Shown: positions 12,526 to 24,420 of the stretch, one piece after another
How positions within the stretch are numbered: position 1 is the stretch's first letter
Layout of the letters: each line of letters begins with the position of its first letter
Source of the DNA: Paramacrobiotus metropolitanus
Taxonomy: Eukaryota; Tardigrada; Eutardigrada; Parachela; Macrobiotidae
DNA length: 64,000 bases
Assembly: GCF_019649055.1 (NCBI RefSeq)
Contig: NW_026570319.1
Coordinates: 62,001-126,000 of the forward strand
Reading direction: 5' to 3'
Translations under genes and position numbers: made by a program
The notes under the pieces: model-generated
The model's input: only the letters and a program-made list of their open reading frames with translations
Database searches by the model: none
Told to the model about the DNA's origin: nothing

Positions 12526-12760
12526 ATGACGGTTATCAGTTTATTAACAGCAACGTTAGTGGATATCGTTCACCCAGTAACTTTATTTCCGAACTATCAG
12601 AACTCTGCAGATTCGAGGCGATCGTGAAGCGGTCCATCATGCCTCATCGCTAAACGTGAATGATTTCCCTTTAGAAAGTTTATATCCGGAAAATACTCTT
12701 TTCGGATCGACACCATCCACATAATTATATAATCGTGGCCTGTTTTGATGACAGAACGTG
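12526..12760 (+). pseudogene. S1A protease first exon, copy c
   Basis: Only the 5' part of the protease gene is present. ATG 12526 opens MTVISLLTATLVDIVHPVTL then FPNYQNSADSRRS and a stop. The region after it still aligns with the activation segment of the other copies. No histidine exon follows. This is a truncated copy. Confidence 0.5.
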
Positions 12761-12824
12761 ATTCAACTGTCTTTAAAACACACTTTTAATGCTTGGGCGA
12801 AATTTTTTATTTGGGTACTCGTAC

Positions 12825-13030
12825 ATTTTAGCAAGGTGATGAAAACTACAAACTGTTAGGATCTGCTTTTCGCGTGAATGTTTCTTTGCCCGGTGTAATT
12901 TACAGTTGGATTTACTTGTAAAAATAATTTGAGATTTTAATGCACAATAGCTGCGCCGGTAACAATGTCGGTTAATTTTGTAGTGAATAAAATTAACGTA
13001 GTACATAGTACTGTACGTAGCATATAGTGT
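12825..13030. repeat. Dispersed block V, copy 1
   Basis: This block matches 26020-26215, sharing a GATGAAAACTA-type opening, a CTGCTTTTCGCGT core and a GTGTAATTTACAGTTG segment. No gene is recognised in either copy. Confidence 0.55.
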
Positions 13031-13833
13031 GTAATTTTAGAACATAAATAGCACTTACAAATTACAATTACATTTTTTGTACGCAGCATAGTTTCTGTAC
13101 CCCGGTTCGACAGCAAGCACTTTTTTAACGTGTGCCGGCCATTGTCGAAACGTGACTGAGCGTTGCTCAAAATCTCTCCATCGTGCATTGTTAACGTCCT
13201 GTGCGTGTATAGTTTTAGTAGAGTTATCGTCGCTTTCCCGACGTTACAGACGACGTGTCGAAAGTGTGCCACTGAATGTGGTCTTAGGGTGACGAGGTGG
13301 CCCAAAATGTGTGTTCATCCCATTGGGATCGTTTGTGCAAGCTATGGTCAAGGTACCGTAAAAACGTGAGGACGGCGTAGAAAACGCATGTTACGCCCGT
13401 GTAACCGTGTTTACCGTACCGACGCGTGCCAGTTCCGGTTTTTATTACGACATTTAAATATTGAGCAACACGGATATTACTACCACAGACAGACAAATTT
13501 AATTCTTAACTTGATTAAAACAACAACGACTAAAAGTAAGATACAAAATTTGTATAATACACTGAGTTTTACGTAATATAAAAAACAAAACAATCTGTTC
13601 AAGTACGAGCATATCCAAATACGAGTCCAAGTACACGGGAAGCCCAGACAATATTGTCAATTCCGCTTTGGCTAAAGATCTGAAAAGATTGTAAACGAAA
13701 AATTCAATTTACAGATAAAATTTACAGCTTCGAAAGGCATTAACAGTTTGGTCCGAACTAGCTCTATGACAAAAAAACTTTATTGTTTCACATTTTAGTA
13801 GCATGTTAGAACTTACACGAGTCACGACGGCGA

Positions 13834-13939
13834 CTAGCTTGTTTCTTCATCCACGGCGACGAGTTCGTCATCATCGAATTCTTTGCGAGGGGTGTTATTT
13901 CTGCTCTGCTCCGCTTTTCTGGCTTCAGCCAACGTTTGT
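13834..13939 (-). CDS. Unidentified small protein, last exon
   Basis: This minus-strand exon begins after a TTTTTCAG acceptor and ends at TAG (13834-13836). It encodes an arginine/lysine-rich start, then an acidic tail (EFDDDELVAVDEETS). It joins in frame to the exon at 14131-14189, whose CAAAAG/GTAAGG end is a good donor. The joined frame gives a 54-residue charged, probably helical protein with a small alanine-rich centre. I do not recognise the family. An upstream exon is possible, because a 60-codon frame ending HQHPSLAE lies just 5' in another frame. Confidence 0.4.
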
Positions 13940-14130
13940 CTGAAAAAGGGTTGCCAAAAAATAGTTTTTCACAAAAAGTTGAATAAAGATTCAAAACAGA
14001 AATAGCTCATTGCATCTAGAAATAAGCCATTACAAATAAATGGCGTTATCGTCCAATAGTCTGTTCGTTACATACATAGTTAACAACTAGCTTACAGAGC
14101 CTTTGGCGATATCGCCGCATTTAGCCTTAC

Positions 14131-14189
14131 CTTTTGATGGCAGCTCGACATGCAGCAGTTTCTTCTCGTCTCCCTGCGTCCTTTGCCAT
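14131..14189 (-). CDS. Unidentified small protein, first visible exon
   Basis: The exon starts at ATG 14189 (MAKDAGRREETAACRAAIK) and ends at a GTAAGG donor. An in-frame TGA stands nine codons upstream. It splices in phase with 13834-13939 across a 191-base intron. This choice of frame differs from the longest open frame in the area, but it is the only one that joins both splice sites without a stop. Confidence 0.35.
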
Positions 14190-15148
14190 CCTTAGATTTT
14201 GACGATATCGTCATACGTGCCCTTGATAATAAATTATTCTGCGAGGGAAGGATGCTGATGAGCGTCGGGGATAGCGATAAACGCTGGCAAGGGGCTAGGC
14301 TGGAGCTGGATCTTTGTATTCTGCCAGTCAGTAGTGTAGATAGCGTCACACTGTACGGTAAAGCCCGAACAAGTTTCGTACGAAAGATCCTGCTTCTTCC
14401 TTTTCCTACCGCCATTTCACTACGATATCGCAAAAACCCCAGAAAAGCTAACTTAGTTCTCTTAGAATGCAGTTTGCTGGGGATAATAAAAAAACAGACA
14501 AAAATTAGAAAGCTAAGTTTCTAAACGTGAATATCAACTGCGCTGCGCAGATGCAAAGAACGATGCACGTTTATCGTGGCGCAGCTGATTCAGTAATTCT
14601 GCAATCTGACGCACCGCCCCCCGCGTACGCAACCGGAAATGCGCTGAGTGGAAATATTCGCATTAACAAAATTGATGAAATTGCGAGTATTACTCCTAAA
14701 AAGTAACATTTGAATCATAAAAAAATTCTTAAATATTATCTATTGCTCCGCACAAATATTTTAAATTCCCAAAATATCAACAGACGAAATCGTCAATAGC
14801 TTGCAACAATTTTCCTCAGAAAGTTCTTGCTGAGAACCGGAATTAACTCATTCAAAAAAAATATATTTAATTTTAGTTTTGTCTGTGCAGAATTTGTGTT
14901 CAGCGCGTGTTCGTAACGTACTGCGCAAAGCACTAAAACAGCCCGTGCTGTAAACGGCGGCATGACACACCGAGCACCTCGGATTCCGTGGCCGTGACGG
15001 GCTGTTTTTTGCAGAAACAAACCGGGTACTGCTATCTCGCACATGTCCAGACTTTTGCATGATGAGAGCGGTAGACACTGAAAGTCAGTGTGTGCGAATC
15101 ATAAATGGATGGGTTCATACAATATACGCCGCTGCACTGTAAAATAAA

Positions 15149-15278
15149 TAGACAGTTTCAGGTTAGCGGTACAGTATATTTTTGTCTACTACAGTTTCAG
15201 TTTCAGCTACAGTTTCTACTACAGTTTCAGTTTTTGTTTACTACAGTTTCAGGTTGGCGGTACAGTATATTTTTGTTA
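15149..15278 (+). repeat. CTACAGTTTCAG short tandem array
   Basis: Units of CTACAGTTTCAG and CAGTTTCAG recur, flanked on both sides by a GCGGTACAGTATATTTTTGT segment. It looks like simple tandem expansion. No function is indicated. Confidence 0.7.
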
Positions 15279-15349
15279 CTTCCTTTTTGTTTATCAGCCG
15301 GAGTAGTAAGAGCGGAAGGCGTGCAAATAATATGTATTATGTCAAAGCG

Positions 15350-15930
15350 CCTCAATCATGCCGGTACGCACGCCAGTGCGGCGTGCCGGCTTTGGCCAGG
15401 CTGCTCTTCCTCTTCGCCGTCCTGATGGAATGGTACGACTACGAGACCTGGAAGAGCACCCGGCCCAGGCTTCAACGCTTGATCAAAGTCATCCTCGTCT
15501 AGGAAGACTGCTGGATCAACGGCATCCCGTTGCTGCTTTTCTTAAGGACAGTAATGTATTGCTGGCTTCCCGCTAACTCGGGCGTGTTGATAGCGTATTG
15601 ACCTGCTGGGACTGACAGGAAGTGCTCACCCCAAACCACTGAAAGCAATACAATAATTCTTTAACCAGGGTTCATTGTCATTGGCCCAGCTGGCAGAAAC
15701 GCCAGCTAGTCCAGTGATTCTGATACCATACCGTAGAAAAGGTCTTTTCTACAGATAAGTACCATGATTAACAATTCCCACTCACTGCAATCCAGTGCAA
15801 ATTTGGCTTTAGTCCAGCTGCCAGTCGATACTCAATCAATCTAATGGTTGTTACTACCTACCAAAAGAAACGTCCTTGCTACAGTTAATTACCACGATTA
15901 ACAGTTCCCATTCACTGTGAACGTGAGCAC
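15350..15930. repeat. Dispersed block T, copy 1
   Basis: This block corresponds to 26270-27245. On the minus strand both copies hold a frame reading RIIVLLSVVWGEHFLSVP here and RITVLLSLIWGKDFMSVP there, so a shared coding ancestor is likely. The right part contains two tandem units built around CAGATAAGTACC and ATGATTAACAATTCCCA. Stops interrupt the frame here (an in-frame TAA just before RIIV). Confidence 0.5.
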
Positions 15931-16516
15931 AAAGGTCATAGCGATTTCACTAATCAATAGCGATCACACTTCTGTGCCTTAAGACACGGTCACGCGTGGC
16001 TGAGTTATCTTTCTCTCGTCGAAAGAACTAGCAGAATACAGCAATCGCAAAAGTGCGACTGTGTAAAGCGTTATTGCTCGTACAGGTGCTGTTTTCTTGT
16101 ACTCATACCACTTGTTATGAAGCGGTTAGCATTTGTATGCCTCCGAATTCTGTTCAGTTAATCGCTTCAGTGCCTAACCAAATAAATCATCAGTGAATTC
16201 GTTCGCTGTTAGTAACCAGTGTCCTGCATGCCATCTGAACCAGAACGTGTCCAGTTCAGATATTTTTTTTCGGTGCAACAAGAAATGCTAAACTGGACAC
16301 ATTCAGTTCGAATCTTGATTCGTGGTTAAAACCGTTTTTGAATTGGACTATTTTATTGCCTATGGCTGTTGATAATAGAATCCATGCGTGAAATATTGTA
16401 CTGCGGCGCAGGTAAATTAGTAATCACGTCGTATGGCTGTATTGAGTAAGGATTTATTCATATTACTTAATGTTTACAGTTTACTATACTTATCGCACCG
16501 GCGAATACATCGATAT

Positions 16517-16673
16517 TGTAACAGTGGCATATCTGGCTACTGTTCTAGTGGGATGGCGATCAGCCTTACCACGATTAAACGGCTGTTGGTGTGAAAGGTG
16601 GCACGGCCGGCAACGATGCTGGCCGAGGACGCTCTTACAGATGTAACGCAATTACACAGGTGGCTCCGATTGG
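16517..16673 (-). repeat. 3' LTR remnant
   Basis: These 157 bases match the end of the 5' LTR, from TGTAACAGTGG to CTCCGATTGG on the plus strand. The U3 part is missing because the internal deletion ends inside this LTR. Confidence 0.75.
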
Positions 16674-16679
16674 CATATT

Positions 16680-17720
16680 GTAAAATGCGCGGTGAAGTTC
16701 AACAAGTTTATGCGAATCAGACATTTGAGGATCTATTTCGTTAAACAGAATTTCCAACTCCATCAGAAATGTCTCAATATTTGACCCTTTCTTGAACACC
16801 TTTTTTGATAATTCAATGCGTTTCTTTATTAAGTAATCTTCAGGGAAAAAGCGGTCAATTAATTTGCATTTCCACTCTTCATAATTTAATTTCGAACATG
16901 TGGGCCAACTGCGCTCAAAATACAGACGTGCTTTATCACCAAATTATGTAGGTAAGATACAAATTCTATCTTCTGAACTCCATCCAATTGCGTCAGCAGC
17001 TCTTTCGAATTGTTGAAAGAACGCAGTGATATAATAATCAGGAGTATCATTAAAAACTTTAATATTGAAATCTTTTGCAGTATATCCGTAACGCGACTGT
17101 AACGCGAGCACTTGTACCAAGCGGTTAATATCAAGCGGCAGTTGTACAGTAGTAATGTTTGTATCGGTATGAGCGGATGCGGCGTGCTGCGCGGCTGTGT
17201 GCGCGGCATGCTCTCTCTGTGCGGTTGCTAACGGAGCGCTGTGCAAAGCAGTTTGAATGAGTGACTCATCGGAAGGCTCATCATCTGAAAAGGTAATTAA
17301 TGTTTCTTCCTGTTTATAACGTTGCTCCAGTCTGTCGTGTCGAAGCACTGGTTCTGTGTGGCTGATGTGAGTGCATGCTGTATTCCCACGCACTGCGCTC
17401 TGTCCACTGTTTTCCCTTGACGGTGCATGTGTAAGGCTGCGGGCCGGTTGGACAGAGGACCAAGACTGGACAGCAGACGTTGACGCTGCGTGTAATGTCG
17501 ACAGGGAAAGCGCGTTAATCTTTCCAGTGTTATCATTGTTGATACAAGTGTTCGGCAAAGTAATGTTGTGCTTTAACATGTAGGAAGATAATTTATCAAC
17601 ATAACCTGACCTAGAGACTTTCCGATTAATGTACACGTTTAGACTGTTGCTGATGTCCTGCAACTGCGCTTTGGTGAGTTCACCAAGCTGAGACTGCAAA
17701 TTTATTTCCTCAGATTCCAT
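16680..17720 (-). pseudogene. Retrotransposon Gag with one in-frame stop
   Basis: The frame opens at ATG 17720 (MESEEINLQSQLGELTKAQL) with a SAP-like N-terminal segment, then a low-complexity middle. The core resembles the retrotransposon Gag domain: YYITAFFQQFERAADAIGW, then a long helical stretch with KLIDRFFPEDYLIKKR. A TAA at 16944-16946 stops the frame after RICILPT, but the same frame continues cleanly to about 16680, where the deletion joins it to the LTR end. No nucleocapsid zinc knuckle, protease or RT remains. Confidence 0.7.
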
Positions 17721-18175
17721 TGAACTGGTGGACCATGACAGTTAATGTTGTGCTCTCAGAGCATCTAGACCAGTGTTTACGATACACAAGGAAGTTTTGG
17801 CGCGAACCAGACCACGGCGGCACAGCGGCGCCGGGTGAACAACGGTAATATAACGGTTAGCCAAAGCGCGAACAAATAATGCAGCAAAAATTATTTTTCT
17901 ATATTCGCAGTTTTAAGATTTTCTGATAAAATGGCATCGTAACAGGAACAGTGATATTAATTAATTTAGCGTTCGGAAAATTAATATAAAACTTTGATGT
18001 TATTAATGTATCAAGACCGAAAAGCAAATCTCACTGCGTCAACGGACACAGTAAACACTCACGAAACGGCGATCCGTTCCGGGACTTCCGCTGGTTGGTG
18101 TGGGAAGTGGTGATATTATGGAAATTGCTGGTATATGCAGGCGTCCAGGTGGAATGGTTCTTTACAGGAGCGCCA

Positions 18176-18606
18176 TGTAACAGTGGCCTATCTGGCTACT
18201 GTTCTAGTGGGTGGCGATCAGCCTTTACCACGATTAAACGGCTGTTGGTGTGAAGGTGGCACGGCCGGCAACGATGCTGGCCGAGGACGCTCTTACAGAT
18301 GTAACGCAATTACACAGGTGGCTCCGATTGGGATGACGCTAGTTCATCCCAAGCGGTCAAACGCAACAACGTAACTCAAGGCATGTTTAATGACAAGGGA
18401 ATCAAGAACACAGCAAGGTTGTAAGCAAGGGTTTCAGCAAGAGGAACAATCAAGTAGATGCAAGCTGTAGCAAGCTGAGCACAAGACTGAATTCTAGAAG
18501 TTCATGAGAAAGGAAACTAGCCGGTAAAGTGGACAAATTCATAACGCGATGGAATGATTCATCATAACTAGGCGGTCTTATCGTTCGTACAAATACTATC
18601 GCTACA
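18176..18606 (-). repeat. 5' long terminal repeat
   Basis: The LTR is 431 bases with TG...CA ends. It shares its 157 terminal bases (18176-18332) with 16517-16673, differing at a few positions. The adjacent GCGCCA (plus strand, 18170-18175) gives the TGGCGC start of the likely primer site. Confidence 0.75.
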
Positions 18607-18774
18607 ATATTGTACAATCATGAGACCGCTATTTCGCGAAAACTGGCCACGAGTAGCCACACTTCGTGCTTCTTCAGACATTTTCTTTTAATAATTAATT
18701 ATTACCTTTCTATTCCGTAATGTAATTAATAAATTGCATTAAACTATTTTTTCGGTATTCACGGCTAACTGGCA

Positions 18775-19050
18775 TTGGTAATTTGCGTCGCCGGCATTGC
18801 CGGCAAGTTGCATTCTGTGACGTTGTACGTAATGCTGTGCCGCTCTCTGAGGAAGCCGATCGCGATTCTCATGAACGGATTGATCGTCGCCGCCCGCTTG
18901 TGGTGTTACTTGTGGATGGCATTCCCCGTAATCCTTTTGCATTGGTTCACGGTTAACCATTCAACAGCCGCCAAAGTGCCGCTGAGTCGATGTCTTACTG
19001 CTGGACGGTTATCTTTCCCATCACAGCCATACTACGCGACTGTACTGTAA
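18775..19050 (+). pseudogene. GPCR-like TM1-TM3 segment, copy 2
   Basis: This is the paralogue of 2960-3235, with the frame of 91 codons intact and about ten residue changes. TM1 again has GK in place of GN and TM2 has VAAR where VAD is expected, so both losses predate the duplication. There is no ATG at the frame start, and no other receptor exons are recognised. The survival of the frame in both copies could be chance given their recent divergence. Confidence 0.4.
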
Positions 19051-19302
19051 CAGTGCAGGCGCGTACTGATTGAAGCGGCGATCGCGTCGCGCAGCAATTT
19101 TATCTGGACGCATTTGAACTTGAAGTAAGATTTCTCACGGATTTTGTATCACCATTATGAAACTAATGTAAGAAACTAACAGATGTTAGGATTGCGTAAT
19201 GTCAGTCAATATTATTAAGAATGCTTCTTTTTAAGCTAATGCATATTAGGAAACTGATATAGACATTTAAGAAAGCTGAAAACTAACACCCATATTTTCC
19301 TT

Positions 19303-19590
19303 CTAATTATTATCAACGGTCGACGGCGCGACGCGTACTGGTGTACAACGCCATTCGATATTACACGGAATTCTTTCGAAAACAAAGCACTGCTGCTTAA
19401 AGCCATCGAAAGTCATCCTGCTTGTGACCAACGATGTGGAGTCCAAACTATTAGGAAATAGCAAGCCTTTCGTGTTGCCACTTGCATGTACACAATTTCC
19501 GCATGCATTTTTACAAGTAATGATTTCCGGTCGCCGGAAGTTGGTTTGTGTGTGGCTCGTAACGTGGTTAAACGAGCTGTTGGGTGGCAC
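19303..19590 (-). CDS. Unidentified cysteine-containing frame
   Basis: This 95-codon minus-strand frame contains CKNACGNC near residue 26 and later QQCFVFERIPCNIEWRC, six cysteines in all. There is no signal peptide and no known domain, so it may be an inner or last exon. The copy at 3490-3835 has a one-base frame change. I cannot assign a function, and it may be a relic. Confidence 0.3.
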   Translation of the reverse strand: MPPNSSFNHVTSHTQTNFRRPEIITCKNACGNCVHASGNTKGLLFPNSLDSTSLVTSRMTFDGFKQQCFVFERIPCNIEWRCTPVRVAPSTVDNN

Positions 19591-20524
19591 GCGTGCGTAT
19601 ACCTTTCACCCTAACAACCCACATACAGCCCAGCGAGATAGACGAGCCGGTTGCCATTAACTTTAACCTCCAAAACTTGCTGTAGTGCTTGTGCATTTAT
19701 TCCTCAATCAAACTTCCCAATCCGGATATCAGTAGATGACAAAAAATCCATAAATTTTAATATATAAAAATTATTGATTTATGGAGAACGAAGAAAATTA
19801 TGAGCGTTTGTGTTTTCTCGTAATGGGACCGTGTTATTTTACGCCTGTGAAAATACAGTATTGGAATCAATGGTATGTATTGTGGCGACAGTACTCATAT
19901 GATGAGTCATATCCCGTAACATAATAATGCCGACAGCGCAGAGCGAACTATTGTTCTAACAATCTTTAGCAATCAGTAGAACATCTTTGAGTGCACATTG
20001 TGCAGTTTGTTAATATCTGGTGTTATAGCTCGCTAAACGCAGAAACTGCTGTTCTATCATCAAATGTGGAAGAAACGTTTTATTGCTATGAATAATACAG
20101 TTTGCCATCATAACCGCTAATAAGTAATTTTTTCGAATTCTACAGGACTTCATAGCGATTTGCAAAGCAATAAGAGTTACCGGAGCTTTTGCAACTTCCG
20201 GTTCATGCATAAGCATTGCCTAATTTCTGTTTTCAGAATGCTGACTACCGGCAAAGTAATTCTCTGATTAACAGGAGAGAAAGTAAGGATCTTACGAAAG
20301 GAATCGCATACGAAATTCGTACCACAATACGCATCGAGAAGCGTTACACAATAATCATTACGATCACGCAGTTTCAGCGGATTTTTTGTGCTCAAGTTGT
20401 GTAAGCCTTTCAGCAAATCTGTGTATCATGCAACCAGTAGCTAACAACACAAGTACTTAGTAAATGTTAATTTGCAGGACTTACGACACATTACTTATTC
20501 ATTCCTCCTCGCACTATGGTCAGA

Positions 20525-21170
20525 ATGACGGTAATTAGGATCAGTTTTCGACTGGCAGCTTTAGCGGCAATCGCCCACCCGATAACTTTATTTCCGGACC
20601 ATCAAATATCTCTGTTGATTCGAGGCGGTCATGAAGCGATCTCTCATTGCATTCCGCGGATGGTGCCCGTTCAGAAGGAGAGCATCCGAGATATACTCTT
20701 TCTGGACTGATACAACCCACACATATAATTGCAGCCGTTTTGAGCACGTAGCAGGCGGAATTTTGGTAAGCAAGTAAATGAATCTCTCTAGATTTGTTTA
20801 TGCATTATTAAACCACTTCTGTAATATTTTGTAAGCCTGACTTAGGTTCTGTTTGCATAATCATAGAGATTGCAACAGTCAGTATTTTCTCGTCGCAGCG
20901 TAGATATCCGCTGTTTCTATCTTTTCTTTGCGAACTTTAGAAGGCCTGACCTTCAGCAGAGCTTTAGGTTAACGCACGGCAAGTGCTTACTGCGGCTCAC
21001 GTTTGCCGCCAATTGGTATATCCCCCCAAGAATCAGGAGAATGAAGTGTGTATTCACGAAACATGATGTTACAAAGCTGGAAGAAGGAGGCGTGACTATT
21101 ATGTTTGAAGATGTCCACTGTTTCCCCCAAGTTCATTTCGACTCGTAATGGACTTGTGGAAAACAGTGGA
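20525..21170 (+). pseudogene. Decayed S1A serine protease, copy d
   Basis: The first exon from ATG 20525 encodes MTVIRISFRLAALAAIAHP, then LIRGGHEAISHCIPRMVPVQ. That is the clearest activation-site region of the five copies, close to the IVGG...PWMV pattern of trypsins. GGILVSK stands at about 20758-20778 and the histidine motif QVLTAAHVC has its His codon at 20998-21000. The segment HDVTKLEEGGVTIMFEDVH follows. The frame breaks before GGIL (stop at 20708-20710), and the 3' half ends in the fold-back repeat. No Asp, GWG or Ser region is recognisable. Confidence 0.6.
21110..21170. repeat. Fold-back inverted repeat ending protease copy d
   Basis: This is the same structure as 5428-5488, with arms built on GTCCACTGTTT and GGAAAACAGTGGAC. 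It is shared by both R1 copies and absent from copies b and e. Confidence 0.6.
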
Positions 21171-21854
21171 CATGGAGGAACACCCCAAAAGGATGGGGTT
21201 TCACTGGCGACCGCCCGTGGATGCGACTTTTTGAGGGAAAACAAATTTCGATAACCGCCTTCAGTCATCTTGTTCAGAATTTACGACGAATTCAGTGTTG
21301 CATACATTGGTGCTGTTTTTATCACCATAATAACCGGAACTGACTGATGTAATTTACTGGAAAGTACAGAGTACATACAGTAGCACTGCAGACAAATATC
21401 TATAATACAAATTTTGCAAGCCGGTCGCGGAGTTTGACTGTGCCGTTTATTCTTCAATCCGTTCGTTAAAATTAAGGCTGTACTCCAGCTTGTTAGAATT
21501 GCCAATACATTCGCTGGTGTTTTTCAATGGTTTGGCTGAAGACTTTAAAATGCCAATTCGTTTAATTCCCTATTTTTTTTATTTTGGTTCTCCATTTTTT
21601 TCATTTTTAATTTTAAATCTCTATCTTTTATTTATGCACACTCTCTTGCTTTCTACCTTACTTTATGTATAAATCTGCAATCTTCCTATTTTCACTATCG
21701 CAAAGGTAACACCATTCCAGACGCATTGCTCGTAACACGCACGGGTGATTTCTTTCAAGTTGGTCTGGACTCCTGGGGAACCTGTTTAACCAGACTAACC
21801 AGAATAACTTTCCTGTTTAACCAGATTAACTTTCCTGTTTAACCAGACTTATTA

Positions 21855-23240
21855 TTTTGGTAAAGACCTTATGCAAAAAATTCAAAACGACAAAAAACAG
21901 GGACTTCCGCCGCTTGAAACAATTACAGCCGCCCGGTGTAACAGCGTATTTGCGGTGTAATTTGCGTTTCAAAATTCCCATGCTGTTACTTTTCAATTTT
22001 CGTTATGAAAAACGGCTTTACATATATTCAATTTTTCTGTTCAAAAAAGAACTAAGGATAAATCATAAGAAACGATTTTATGTTTGAAATATGCGTTGTT
22101 TGGAAGCATACTGATGCGAAAATGATTGTTTCACTGTTTTCCGTTGTATTATTCTACTTGCTTTGAAACGTATACCTTTTTTGTAAATACCAACGTTGGA
22201 AAACAAAATGTAGATGCGAAAATAACCGATTAGCCTTAACGGCGCAAAGTAATGGGTAAAGCAAAACGAACGTGACGCTGTGCGCGTGTTAAATGGTTTT
22301 CAGTGAAATTTGGACTGGTGATTTTCATGAAGTACAAAAACACATGTAATAAACGTACACGACTGATGCTTGAACTCATTGAAGAGTAACTGCAGAGATA
22401 ATTGTAAAGCAGTAGTGTCTGGTTGTAGCCGTGTGAATTCTGAATCGAAATAAATTATTATGATAGTAAAAAGTTTAGATGTACACTGTTCATAATTCAG
22501 GTATCTCGAAGCACTGGAAAAAAGTCAGGCCAACAATATTTTGTAAAAAAGATTCATAGGTCGAAGGTCGAAATGACACTTTTCCTCCTGGTGATAAAAT
22601 ACAATTGCACGATGTCCGATAACCGCCAAACCCGACTGTATTTTCGAACACAATCTTCCCGTGGTGCCCATGTATTCGAATCAACTTTGTCTGTTAATGT
22701 AATATGATGGTCATACGCCTTTGCAGCCTGCGCAGGCATGCACCAGTGTAGCAAACAAGCACGAAGGTCATAACGTTTGTACTAATCAACAGCGGTCACG
22801 CCTCTGGACCGTGCGCCACAGTCACGCGTGGCTGAACTATCTTTTTCTTGTCGAAAGAACTAGCTGAAGATAGTAATCGTACAGTACGAGCACACATGAG
22901 GTATTTCTTGCACGTGTAATTTTTGCAGACGCTCGTTGTGAAGCGGGTTCACACTTGTATTTCTCACCTGATTCGGAACAGTCAATCAGTTTGTAATCGC
23001 TCGTCCTGTACATAACAAAACCTCATTTGAACTGGACACATTCAGTTCGAATTACGCTTCCTGTTTCACACCGTTTTTTCGCACTGGATGGATTTATTGT
23101 CCACTTATCCGTAATCGATATCGTGCGCGGAACGTTGGAGTGCGGCGCAAATAATCAAATTGTGTGGCCGTATTGGGTACGGAATTATCCATATTGACAT
23201 TTTAATTTACTGTCCTGGATACTACAGCAAAAATTTTGCG
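21855..23240. repeat. Diverged repeats of 6290-6540 and of block W
   Basis: The first 230 bases match 6293-6540 (GCAAAAAATTCAAAACGACA onward). From about 22300 the sequence is a diverged third copy of block W (1730-2620). A minus-strand frame at 22490-22684 reads FENTVGFGGYRTS then NCILSPGGKVSF, and is partly shared with copy 1. The protein is not recognised. Confidence 0.55.
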
Positions 23241-24420
23241 AACCGATCGCTGTTTACATCCTGTAGTAGAACTGCACCTTTCGATATTTAATCATTTCGA
23301 CCAAAGCAAGGCTTATACTGCCGCCTGTTTATATGGGCAACTCATAGTAATTTTCAATGGTAAGTTTCTGCCCCAAGCAAATATGTTCATCCGTTAATTT
23401 CGCTTTCTTGTTTCTTTTTCGTCTCTTTTACTTATGTCCATTCTTTTTCCTTCTACGATAATGTTCCAGGGGCAAGTGTTACGCAACATTATTCTGTTGA
23501 AATGTTGTATGAATTTGGTATGTATCCTAGTATTTATATATCCTGCTTTCTGGAAGGCGAAAGCACTACCTACACGCGCGTTTCTATGCATATTTCGGCA
23601 TTCACCATCCCGTCAGTAAACACTCGCTTGTGTAATTGCGGGACGGGGTATGAAGAGAAAGCATTTGTGCTGGGCAATTTTTTTACTCTTCTATCATCTC
23701 CAAATTGCTGTTCGCTGGTCGACAGAATTAATTTTCTTAATTGTCGGAAGTTTGTGTCAGCGATGACAAAACAAAACTGCGCATTGGTGAGAAGATGAAC
23801 TGGCCGACGCTAAAAGCGCTATTACGCTTTCTATCGTTTTCCCACTCCAAACACGTAATGGATGCAATTTCTCGTTATCCGAAATTGGAAATGTGAAGCT
23901 CAATATTTTGAATTAAGACGTTCGTTATTTTCCTCTCCGATTAAGAACTTTGACCACTGAACAGATTATCGCTTGATCTTTGTACTCGTACTTACCCAAA
24001 AGGCTTTGGAGGAGAATTCGAAACAGAATTTTTTTTTTGCATAATGCCGATTACCAGTTAGGTAATTCTCTATTTAACCGGGCAGAAAAGTATTGGTGTT
24101 ATGAAAGGAATTGCATAAGAATCTCTTGCATACGAATCGCATACAAATCCAGAAGCGTTACACAATTACTTATCATTACGACCATGCAAGTTTCACAAGA
24201 TTTCTTATGGTCAAGTTACGCAAGCCGTTTATCGAACCTGTATATTTACCATGCAGCTAGTAGCTGACAACATATATACTAAAGGTTTATTAGCAGGACT
24301 TGCAGTACATAGTCACTACATAGTACGAGTAACATTACATAGCGAGTAGTACATGGTACTTCGTACATTTCCAGTGTTATTATATTACTGCAATTCGTTC
24401 TTCCTTGCACTGTCGTCAAC

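Larger units (their letters stand above)
16517..18606 (-). mobile_element. Deleted LTR retrotransposon (gypsy-like), minus strand
   Basis: The element runs from a TGTAGC start (minus strand, 18606) to TTACA at 16517, with ATAT duplicated on both sides (16513-16516, 18607-18610). Copy 1 of the duplication has the empty site near 2795. The 5' LTR is 18176-18606 (431 bases, TG...CA). It is followed by TGGCGCTCCTGTAAAG, placed as a primer binding site. A Gag frame follows, then the sequence jumps straight into the last 157 bases of an LTR (16517-16673). Everything from the end of gag through pol and most of the 3' LTR is deleted. Confidence 0.8.
15925..21310. repeat. Segmental duplication R1, copy 2 (with LTR insertion)
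   Basis: Apart from the LTR element at 16517-18606, this is the second copy of 2195-5640. It contains the receptor-like segment (18775), the cysteine frame (19303-19590) and protease copy d (20525). Position 16513-16516 marks where the copies diverge because of the insertion. Confidence 0.8.

Noticed and set aside
14150-14524. 124-codon plus-strand frame
   Set aside because: It overlaps the better-supported minus-strand exons with splice sites, and its composition looks like the reverse of those exons.
15358-15576. Plus-strand frame MPVRTPVRRAG...
   Set aside because: The minus-strand reading is the one conserved with block T copy 2, so this plus-strand frame is likely a shadow.
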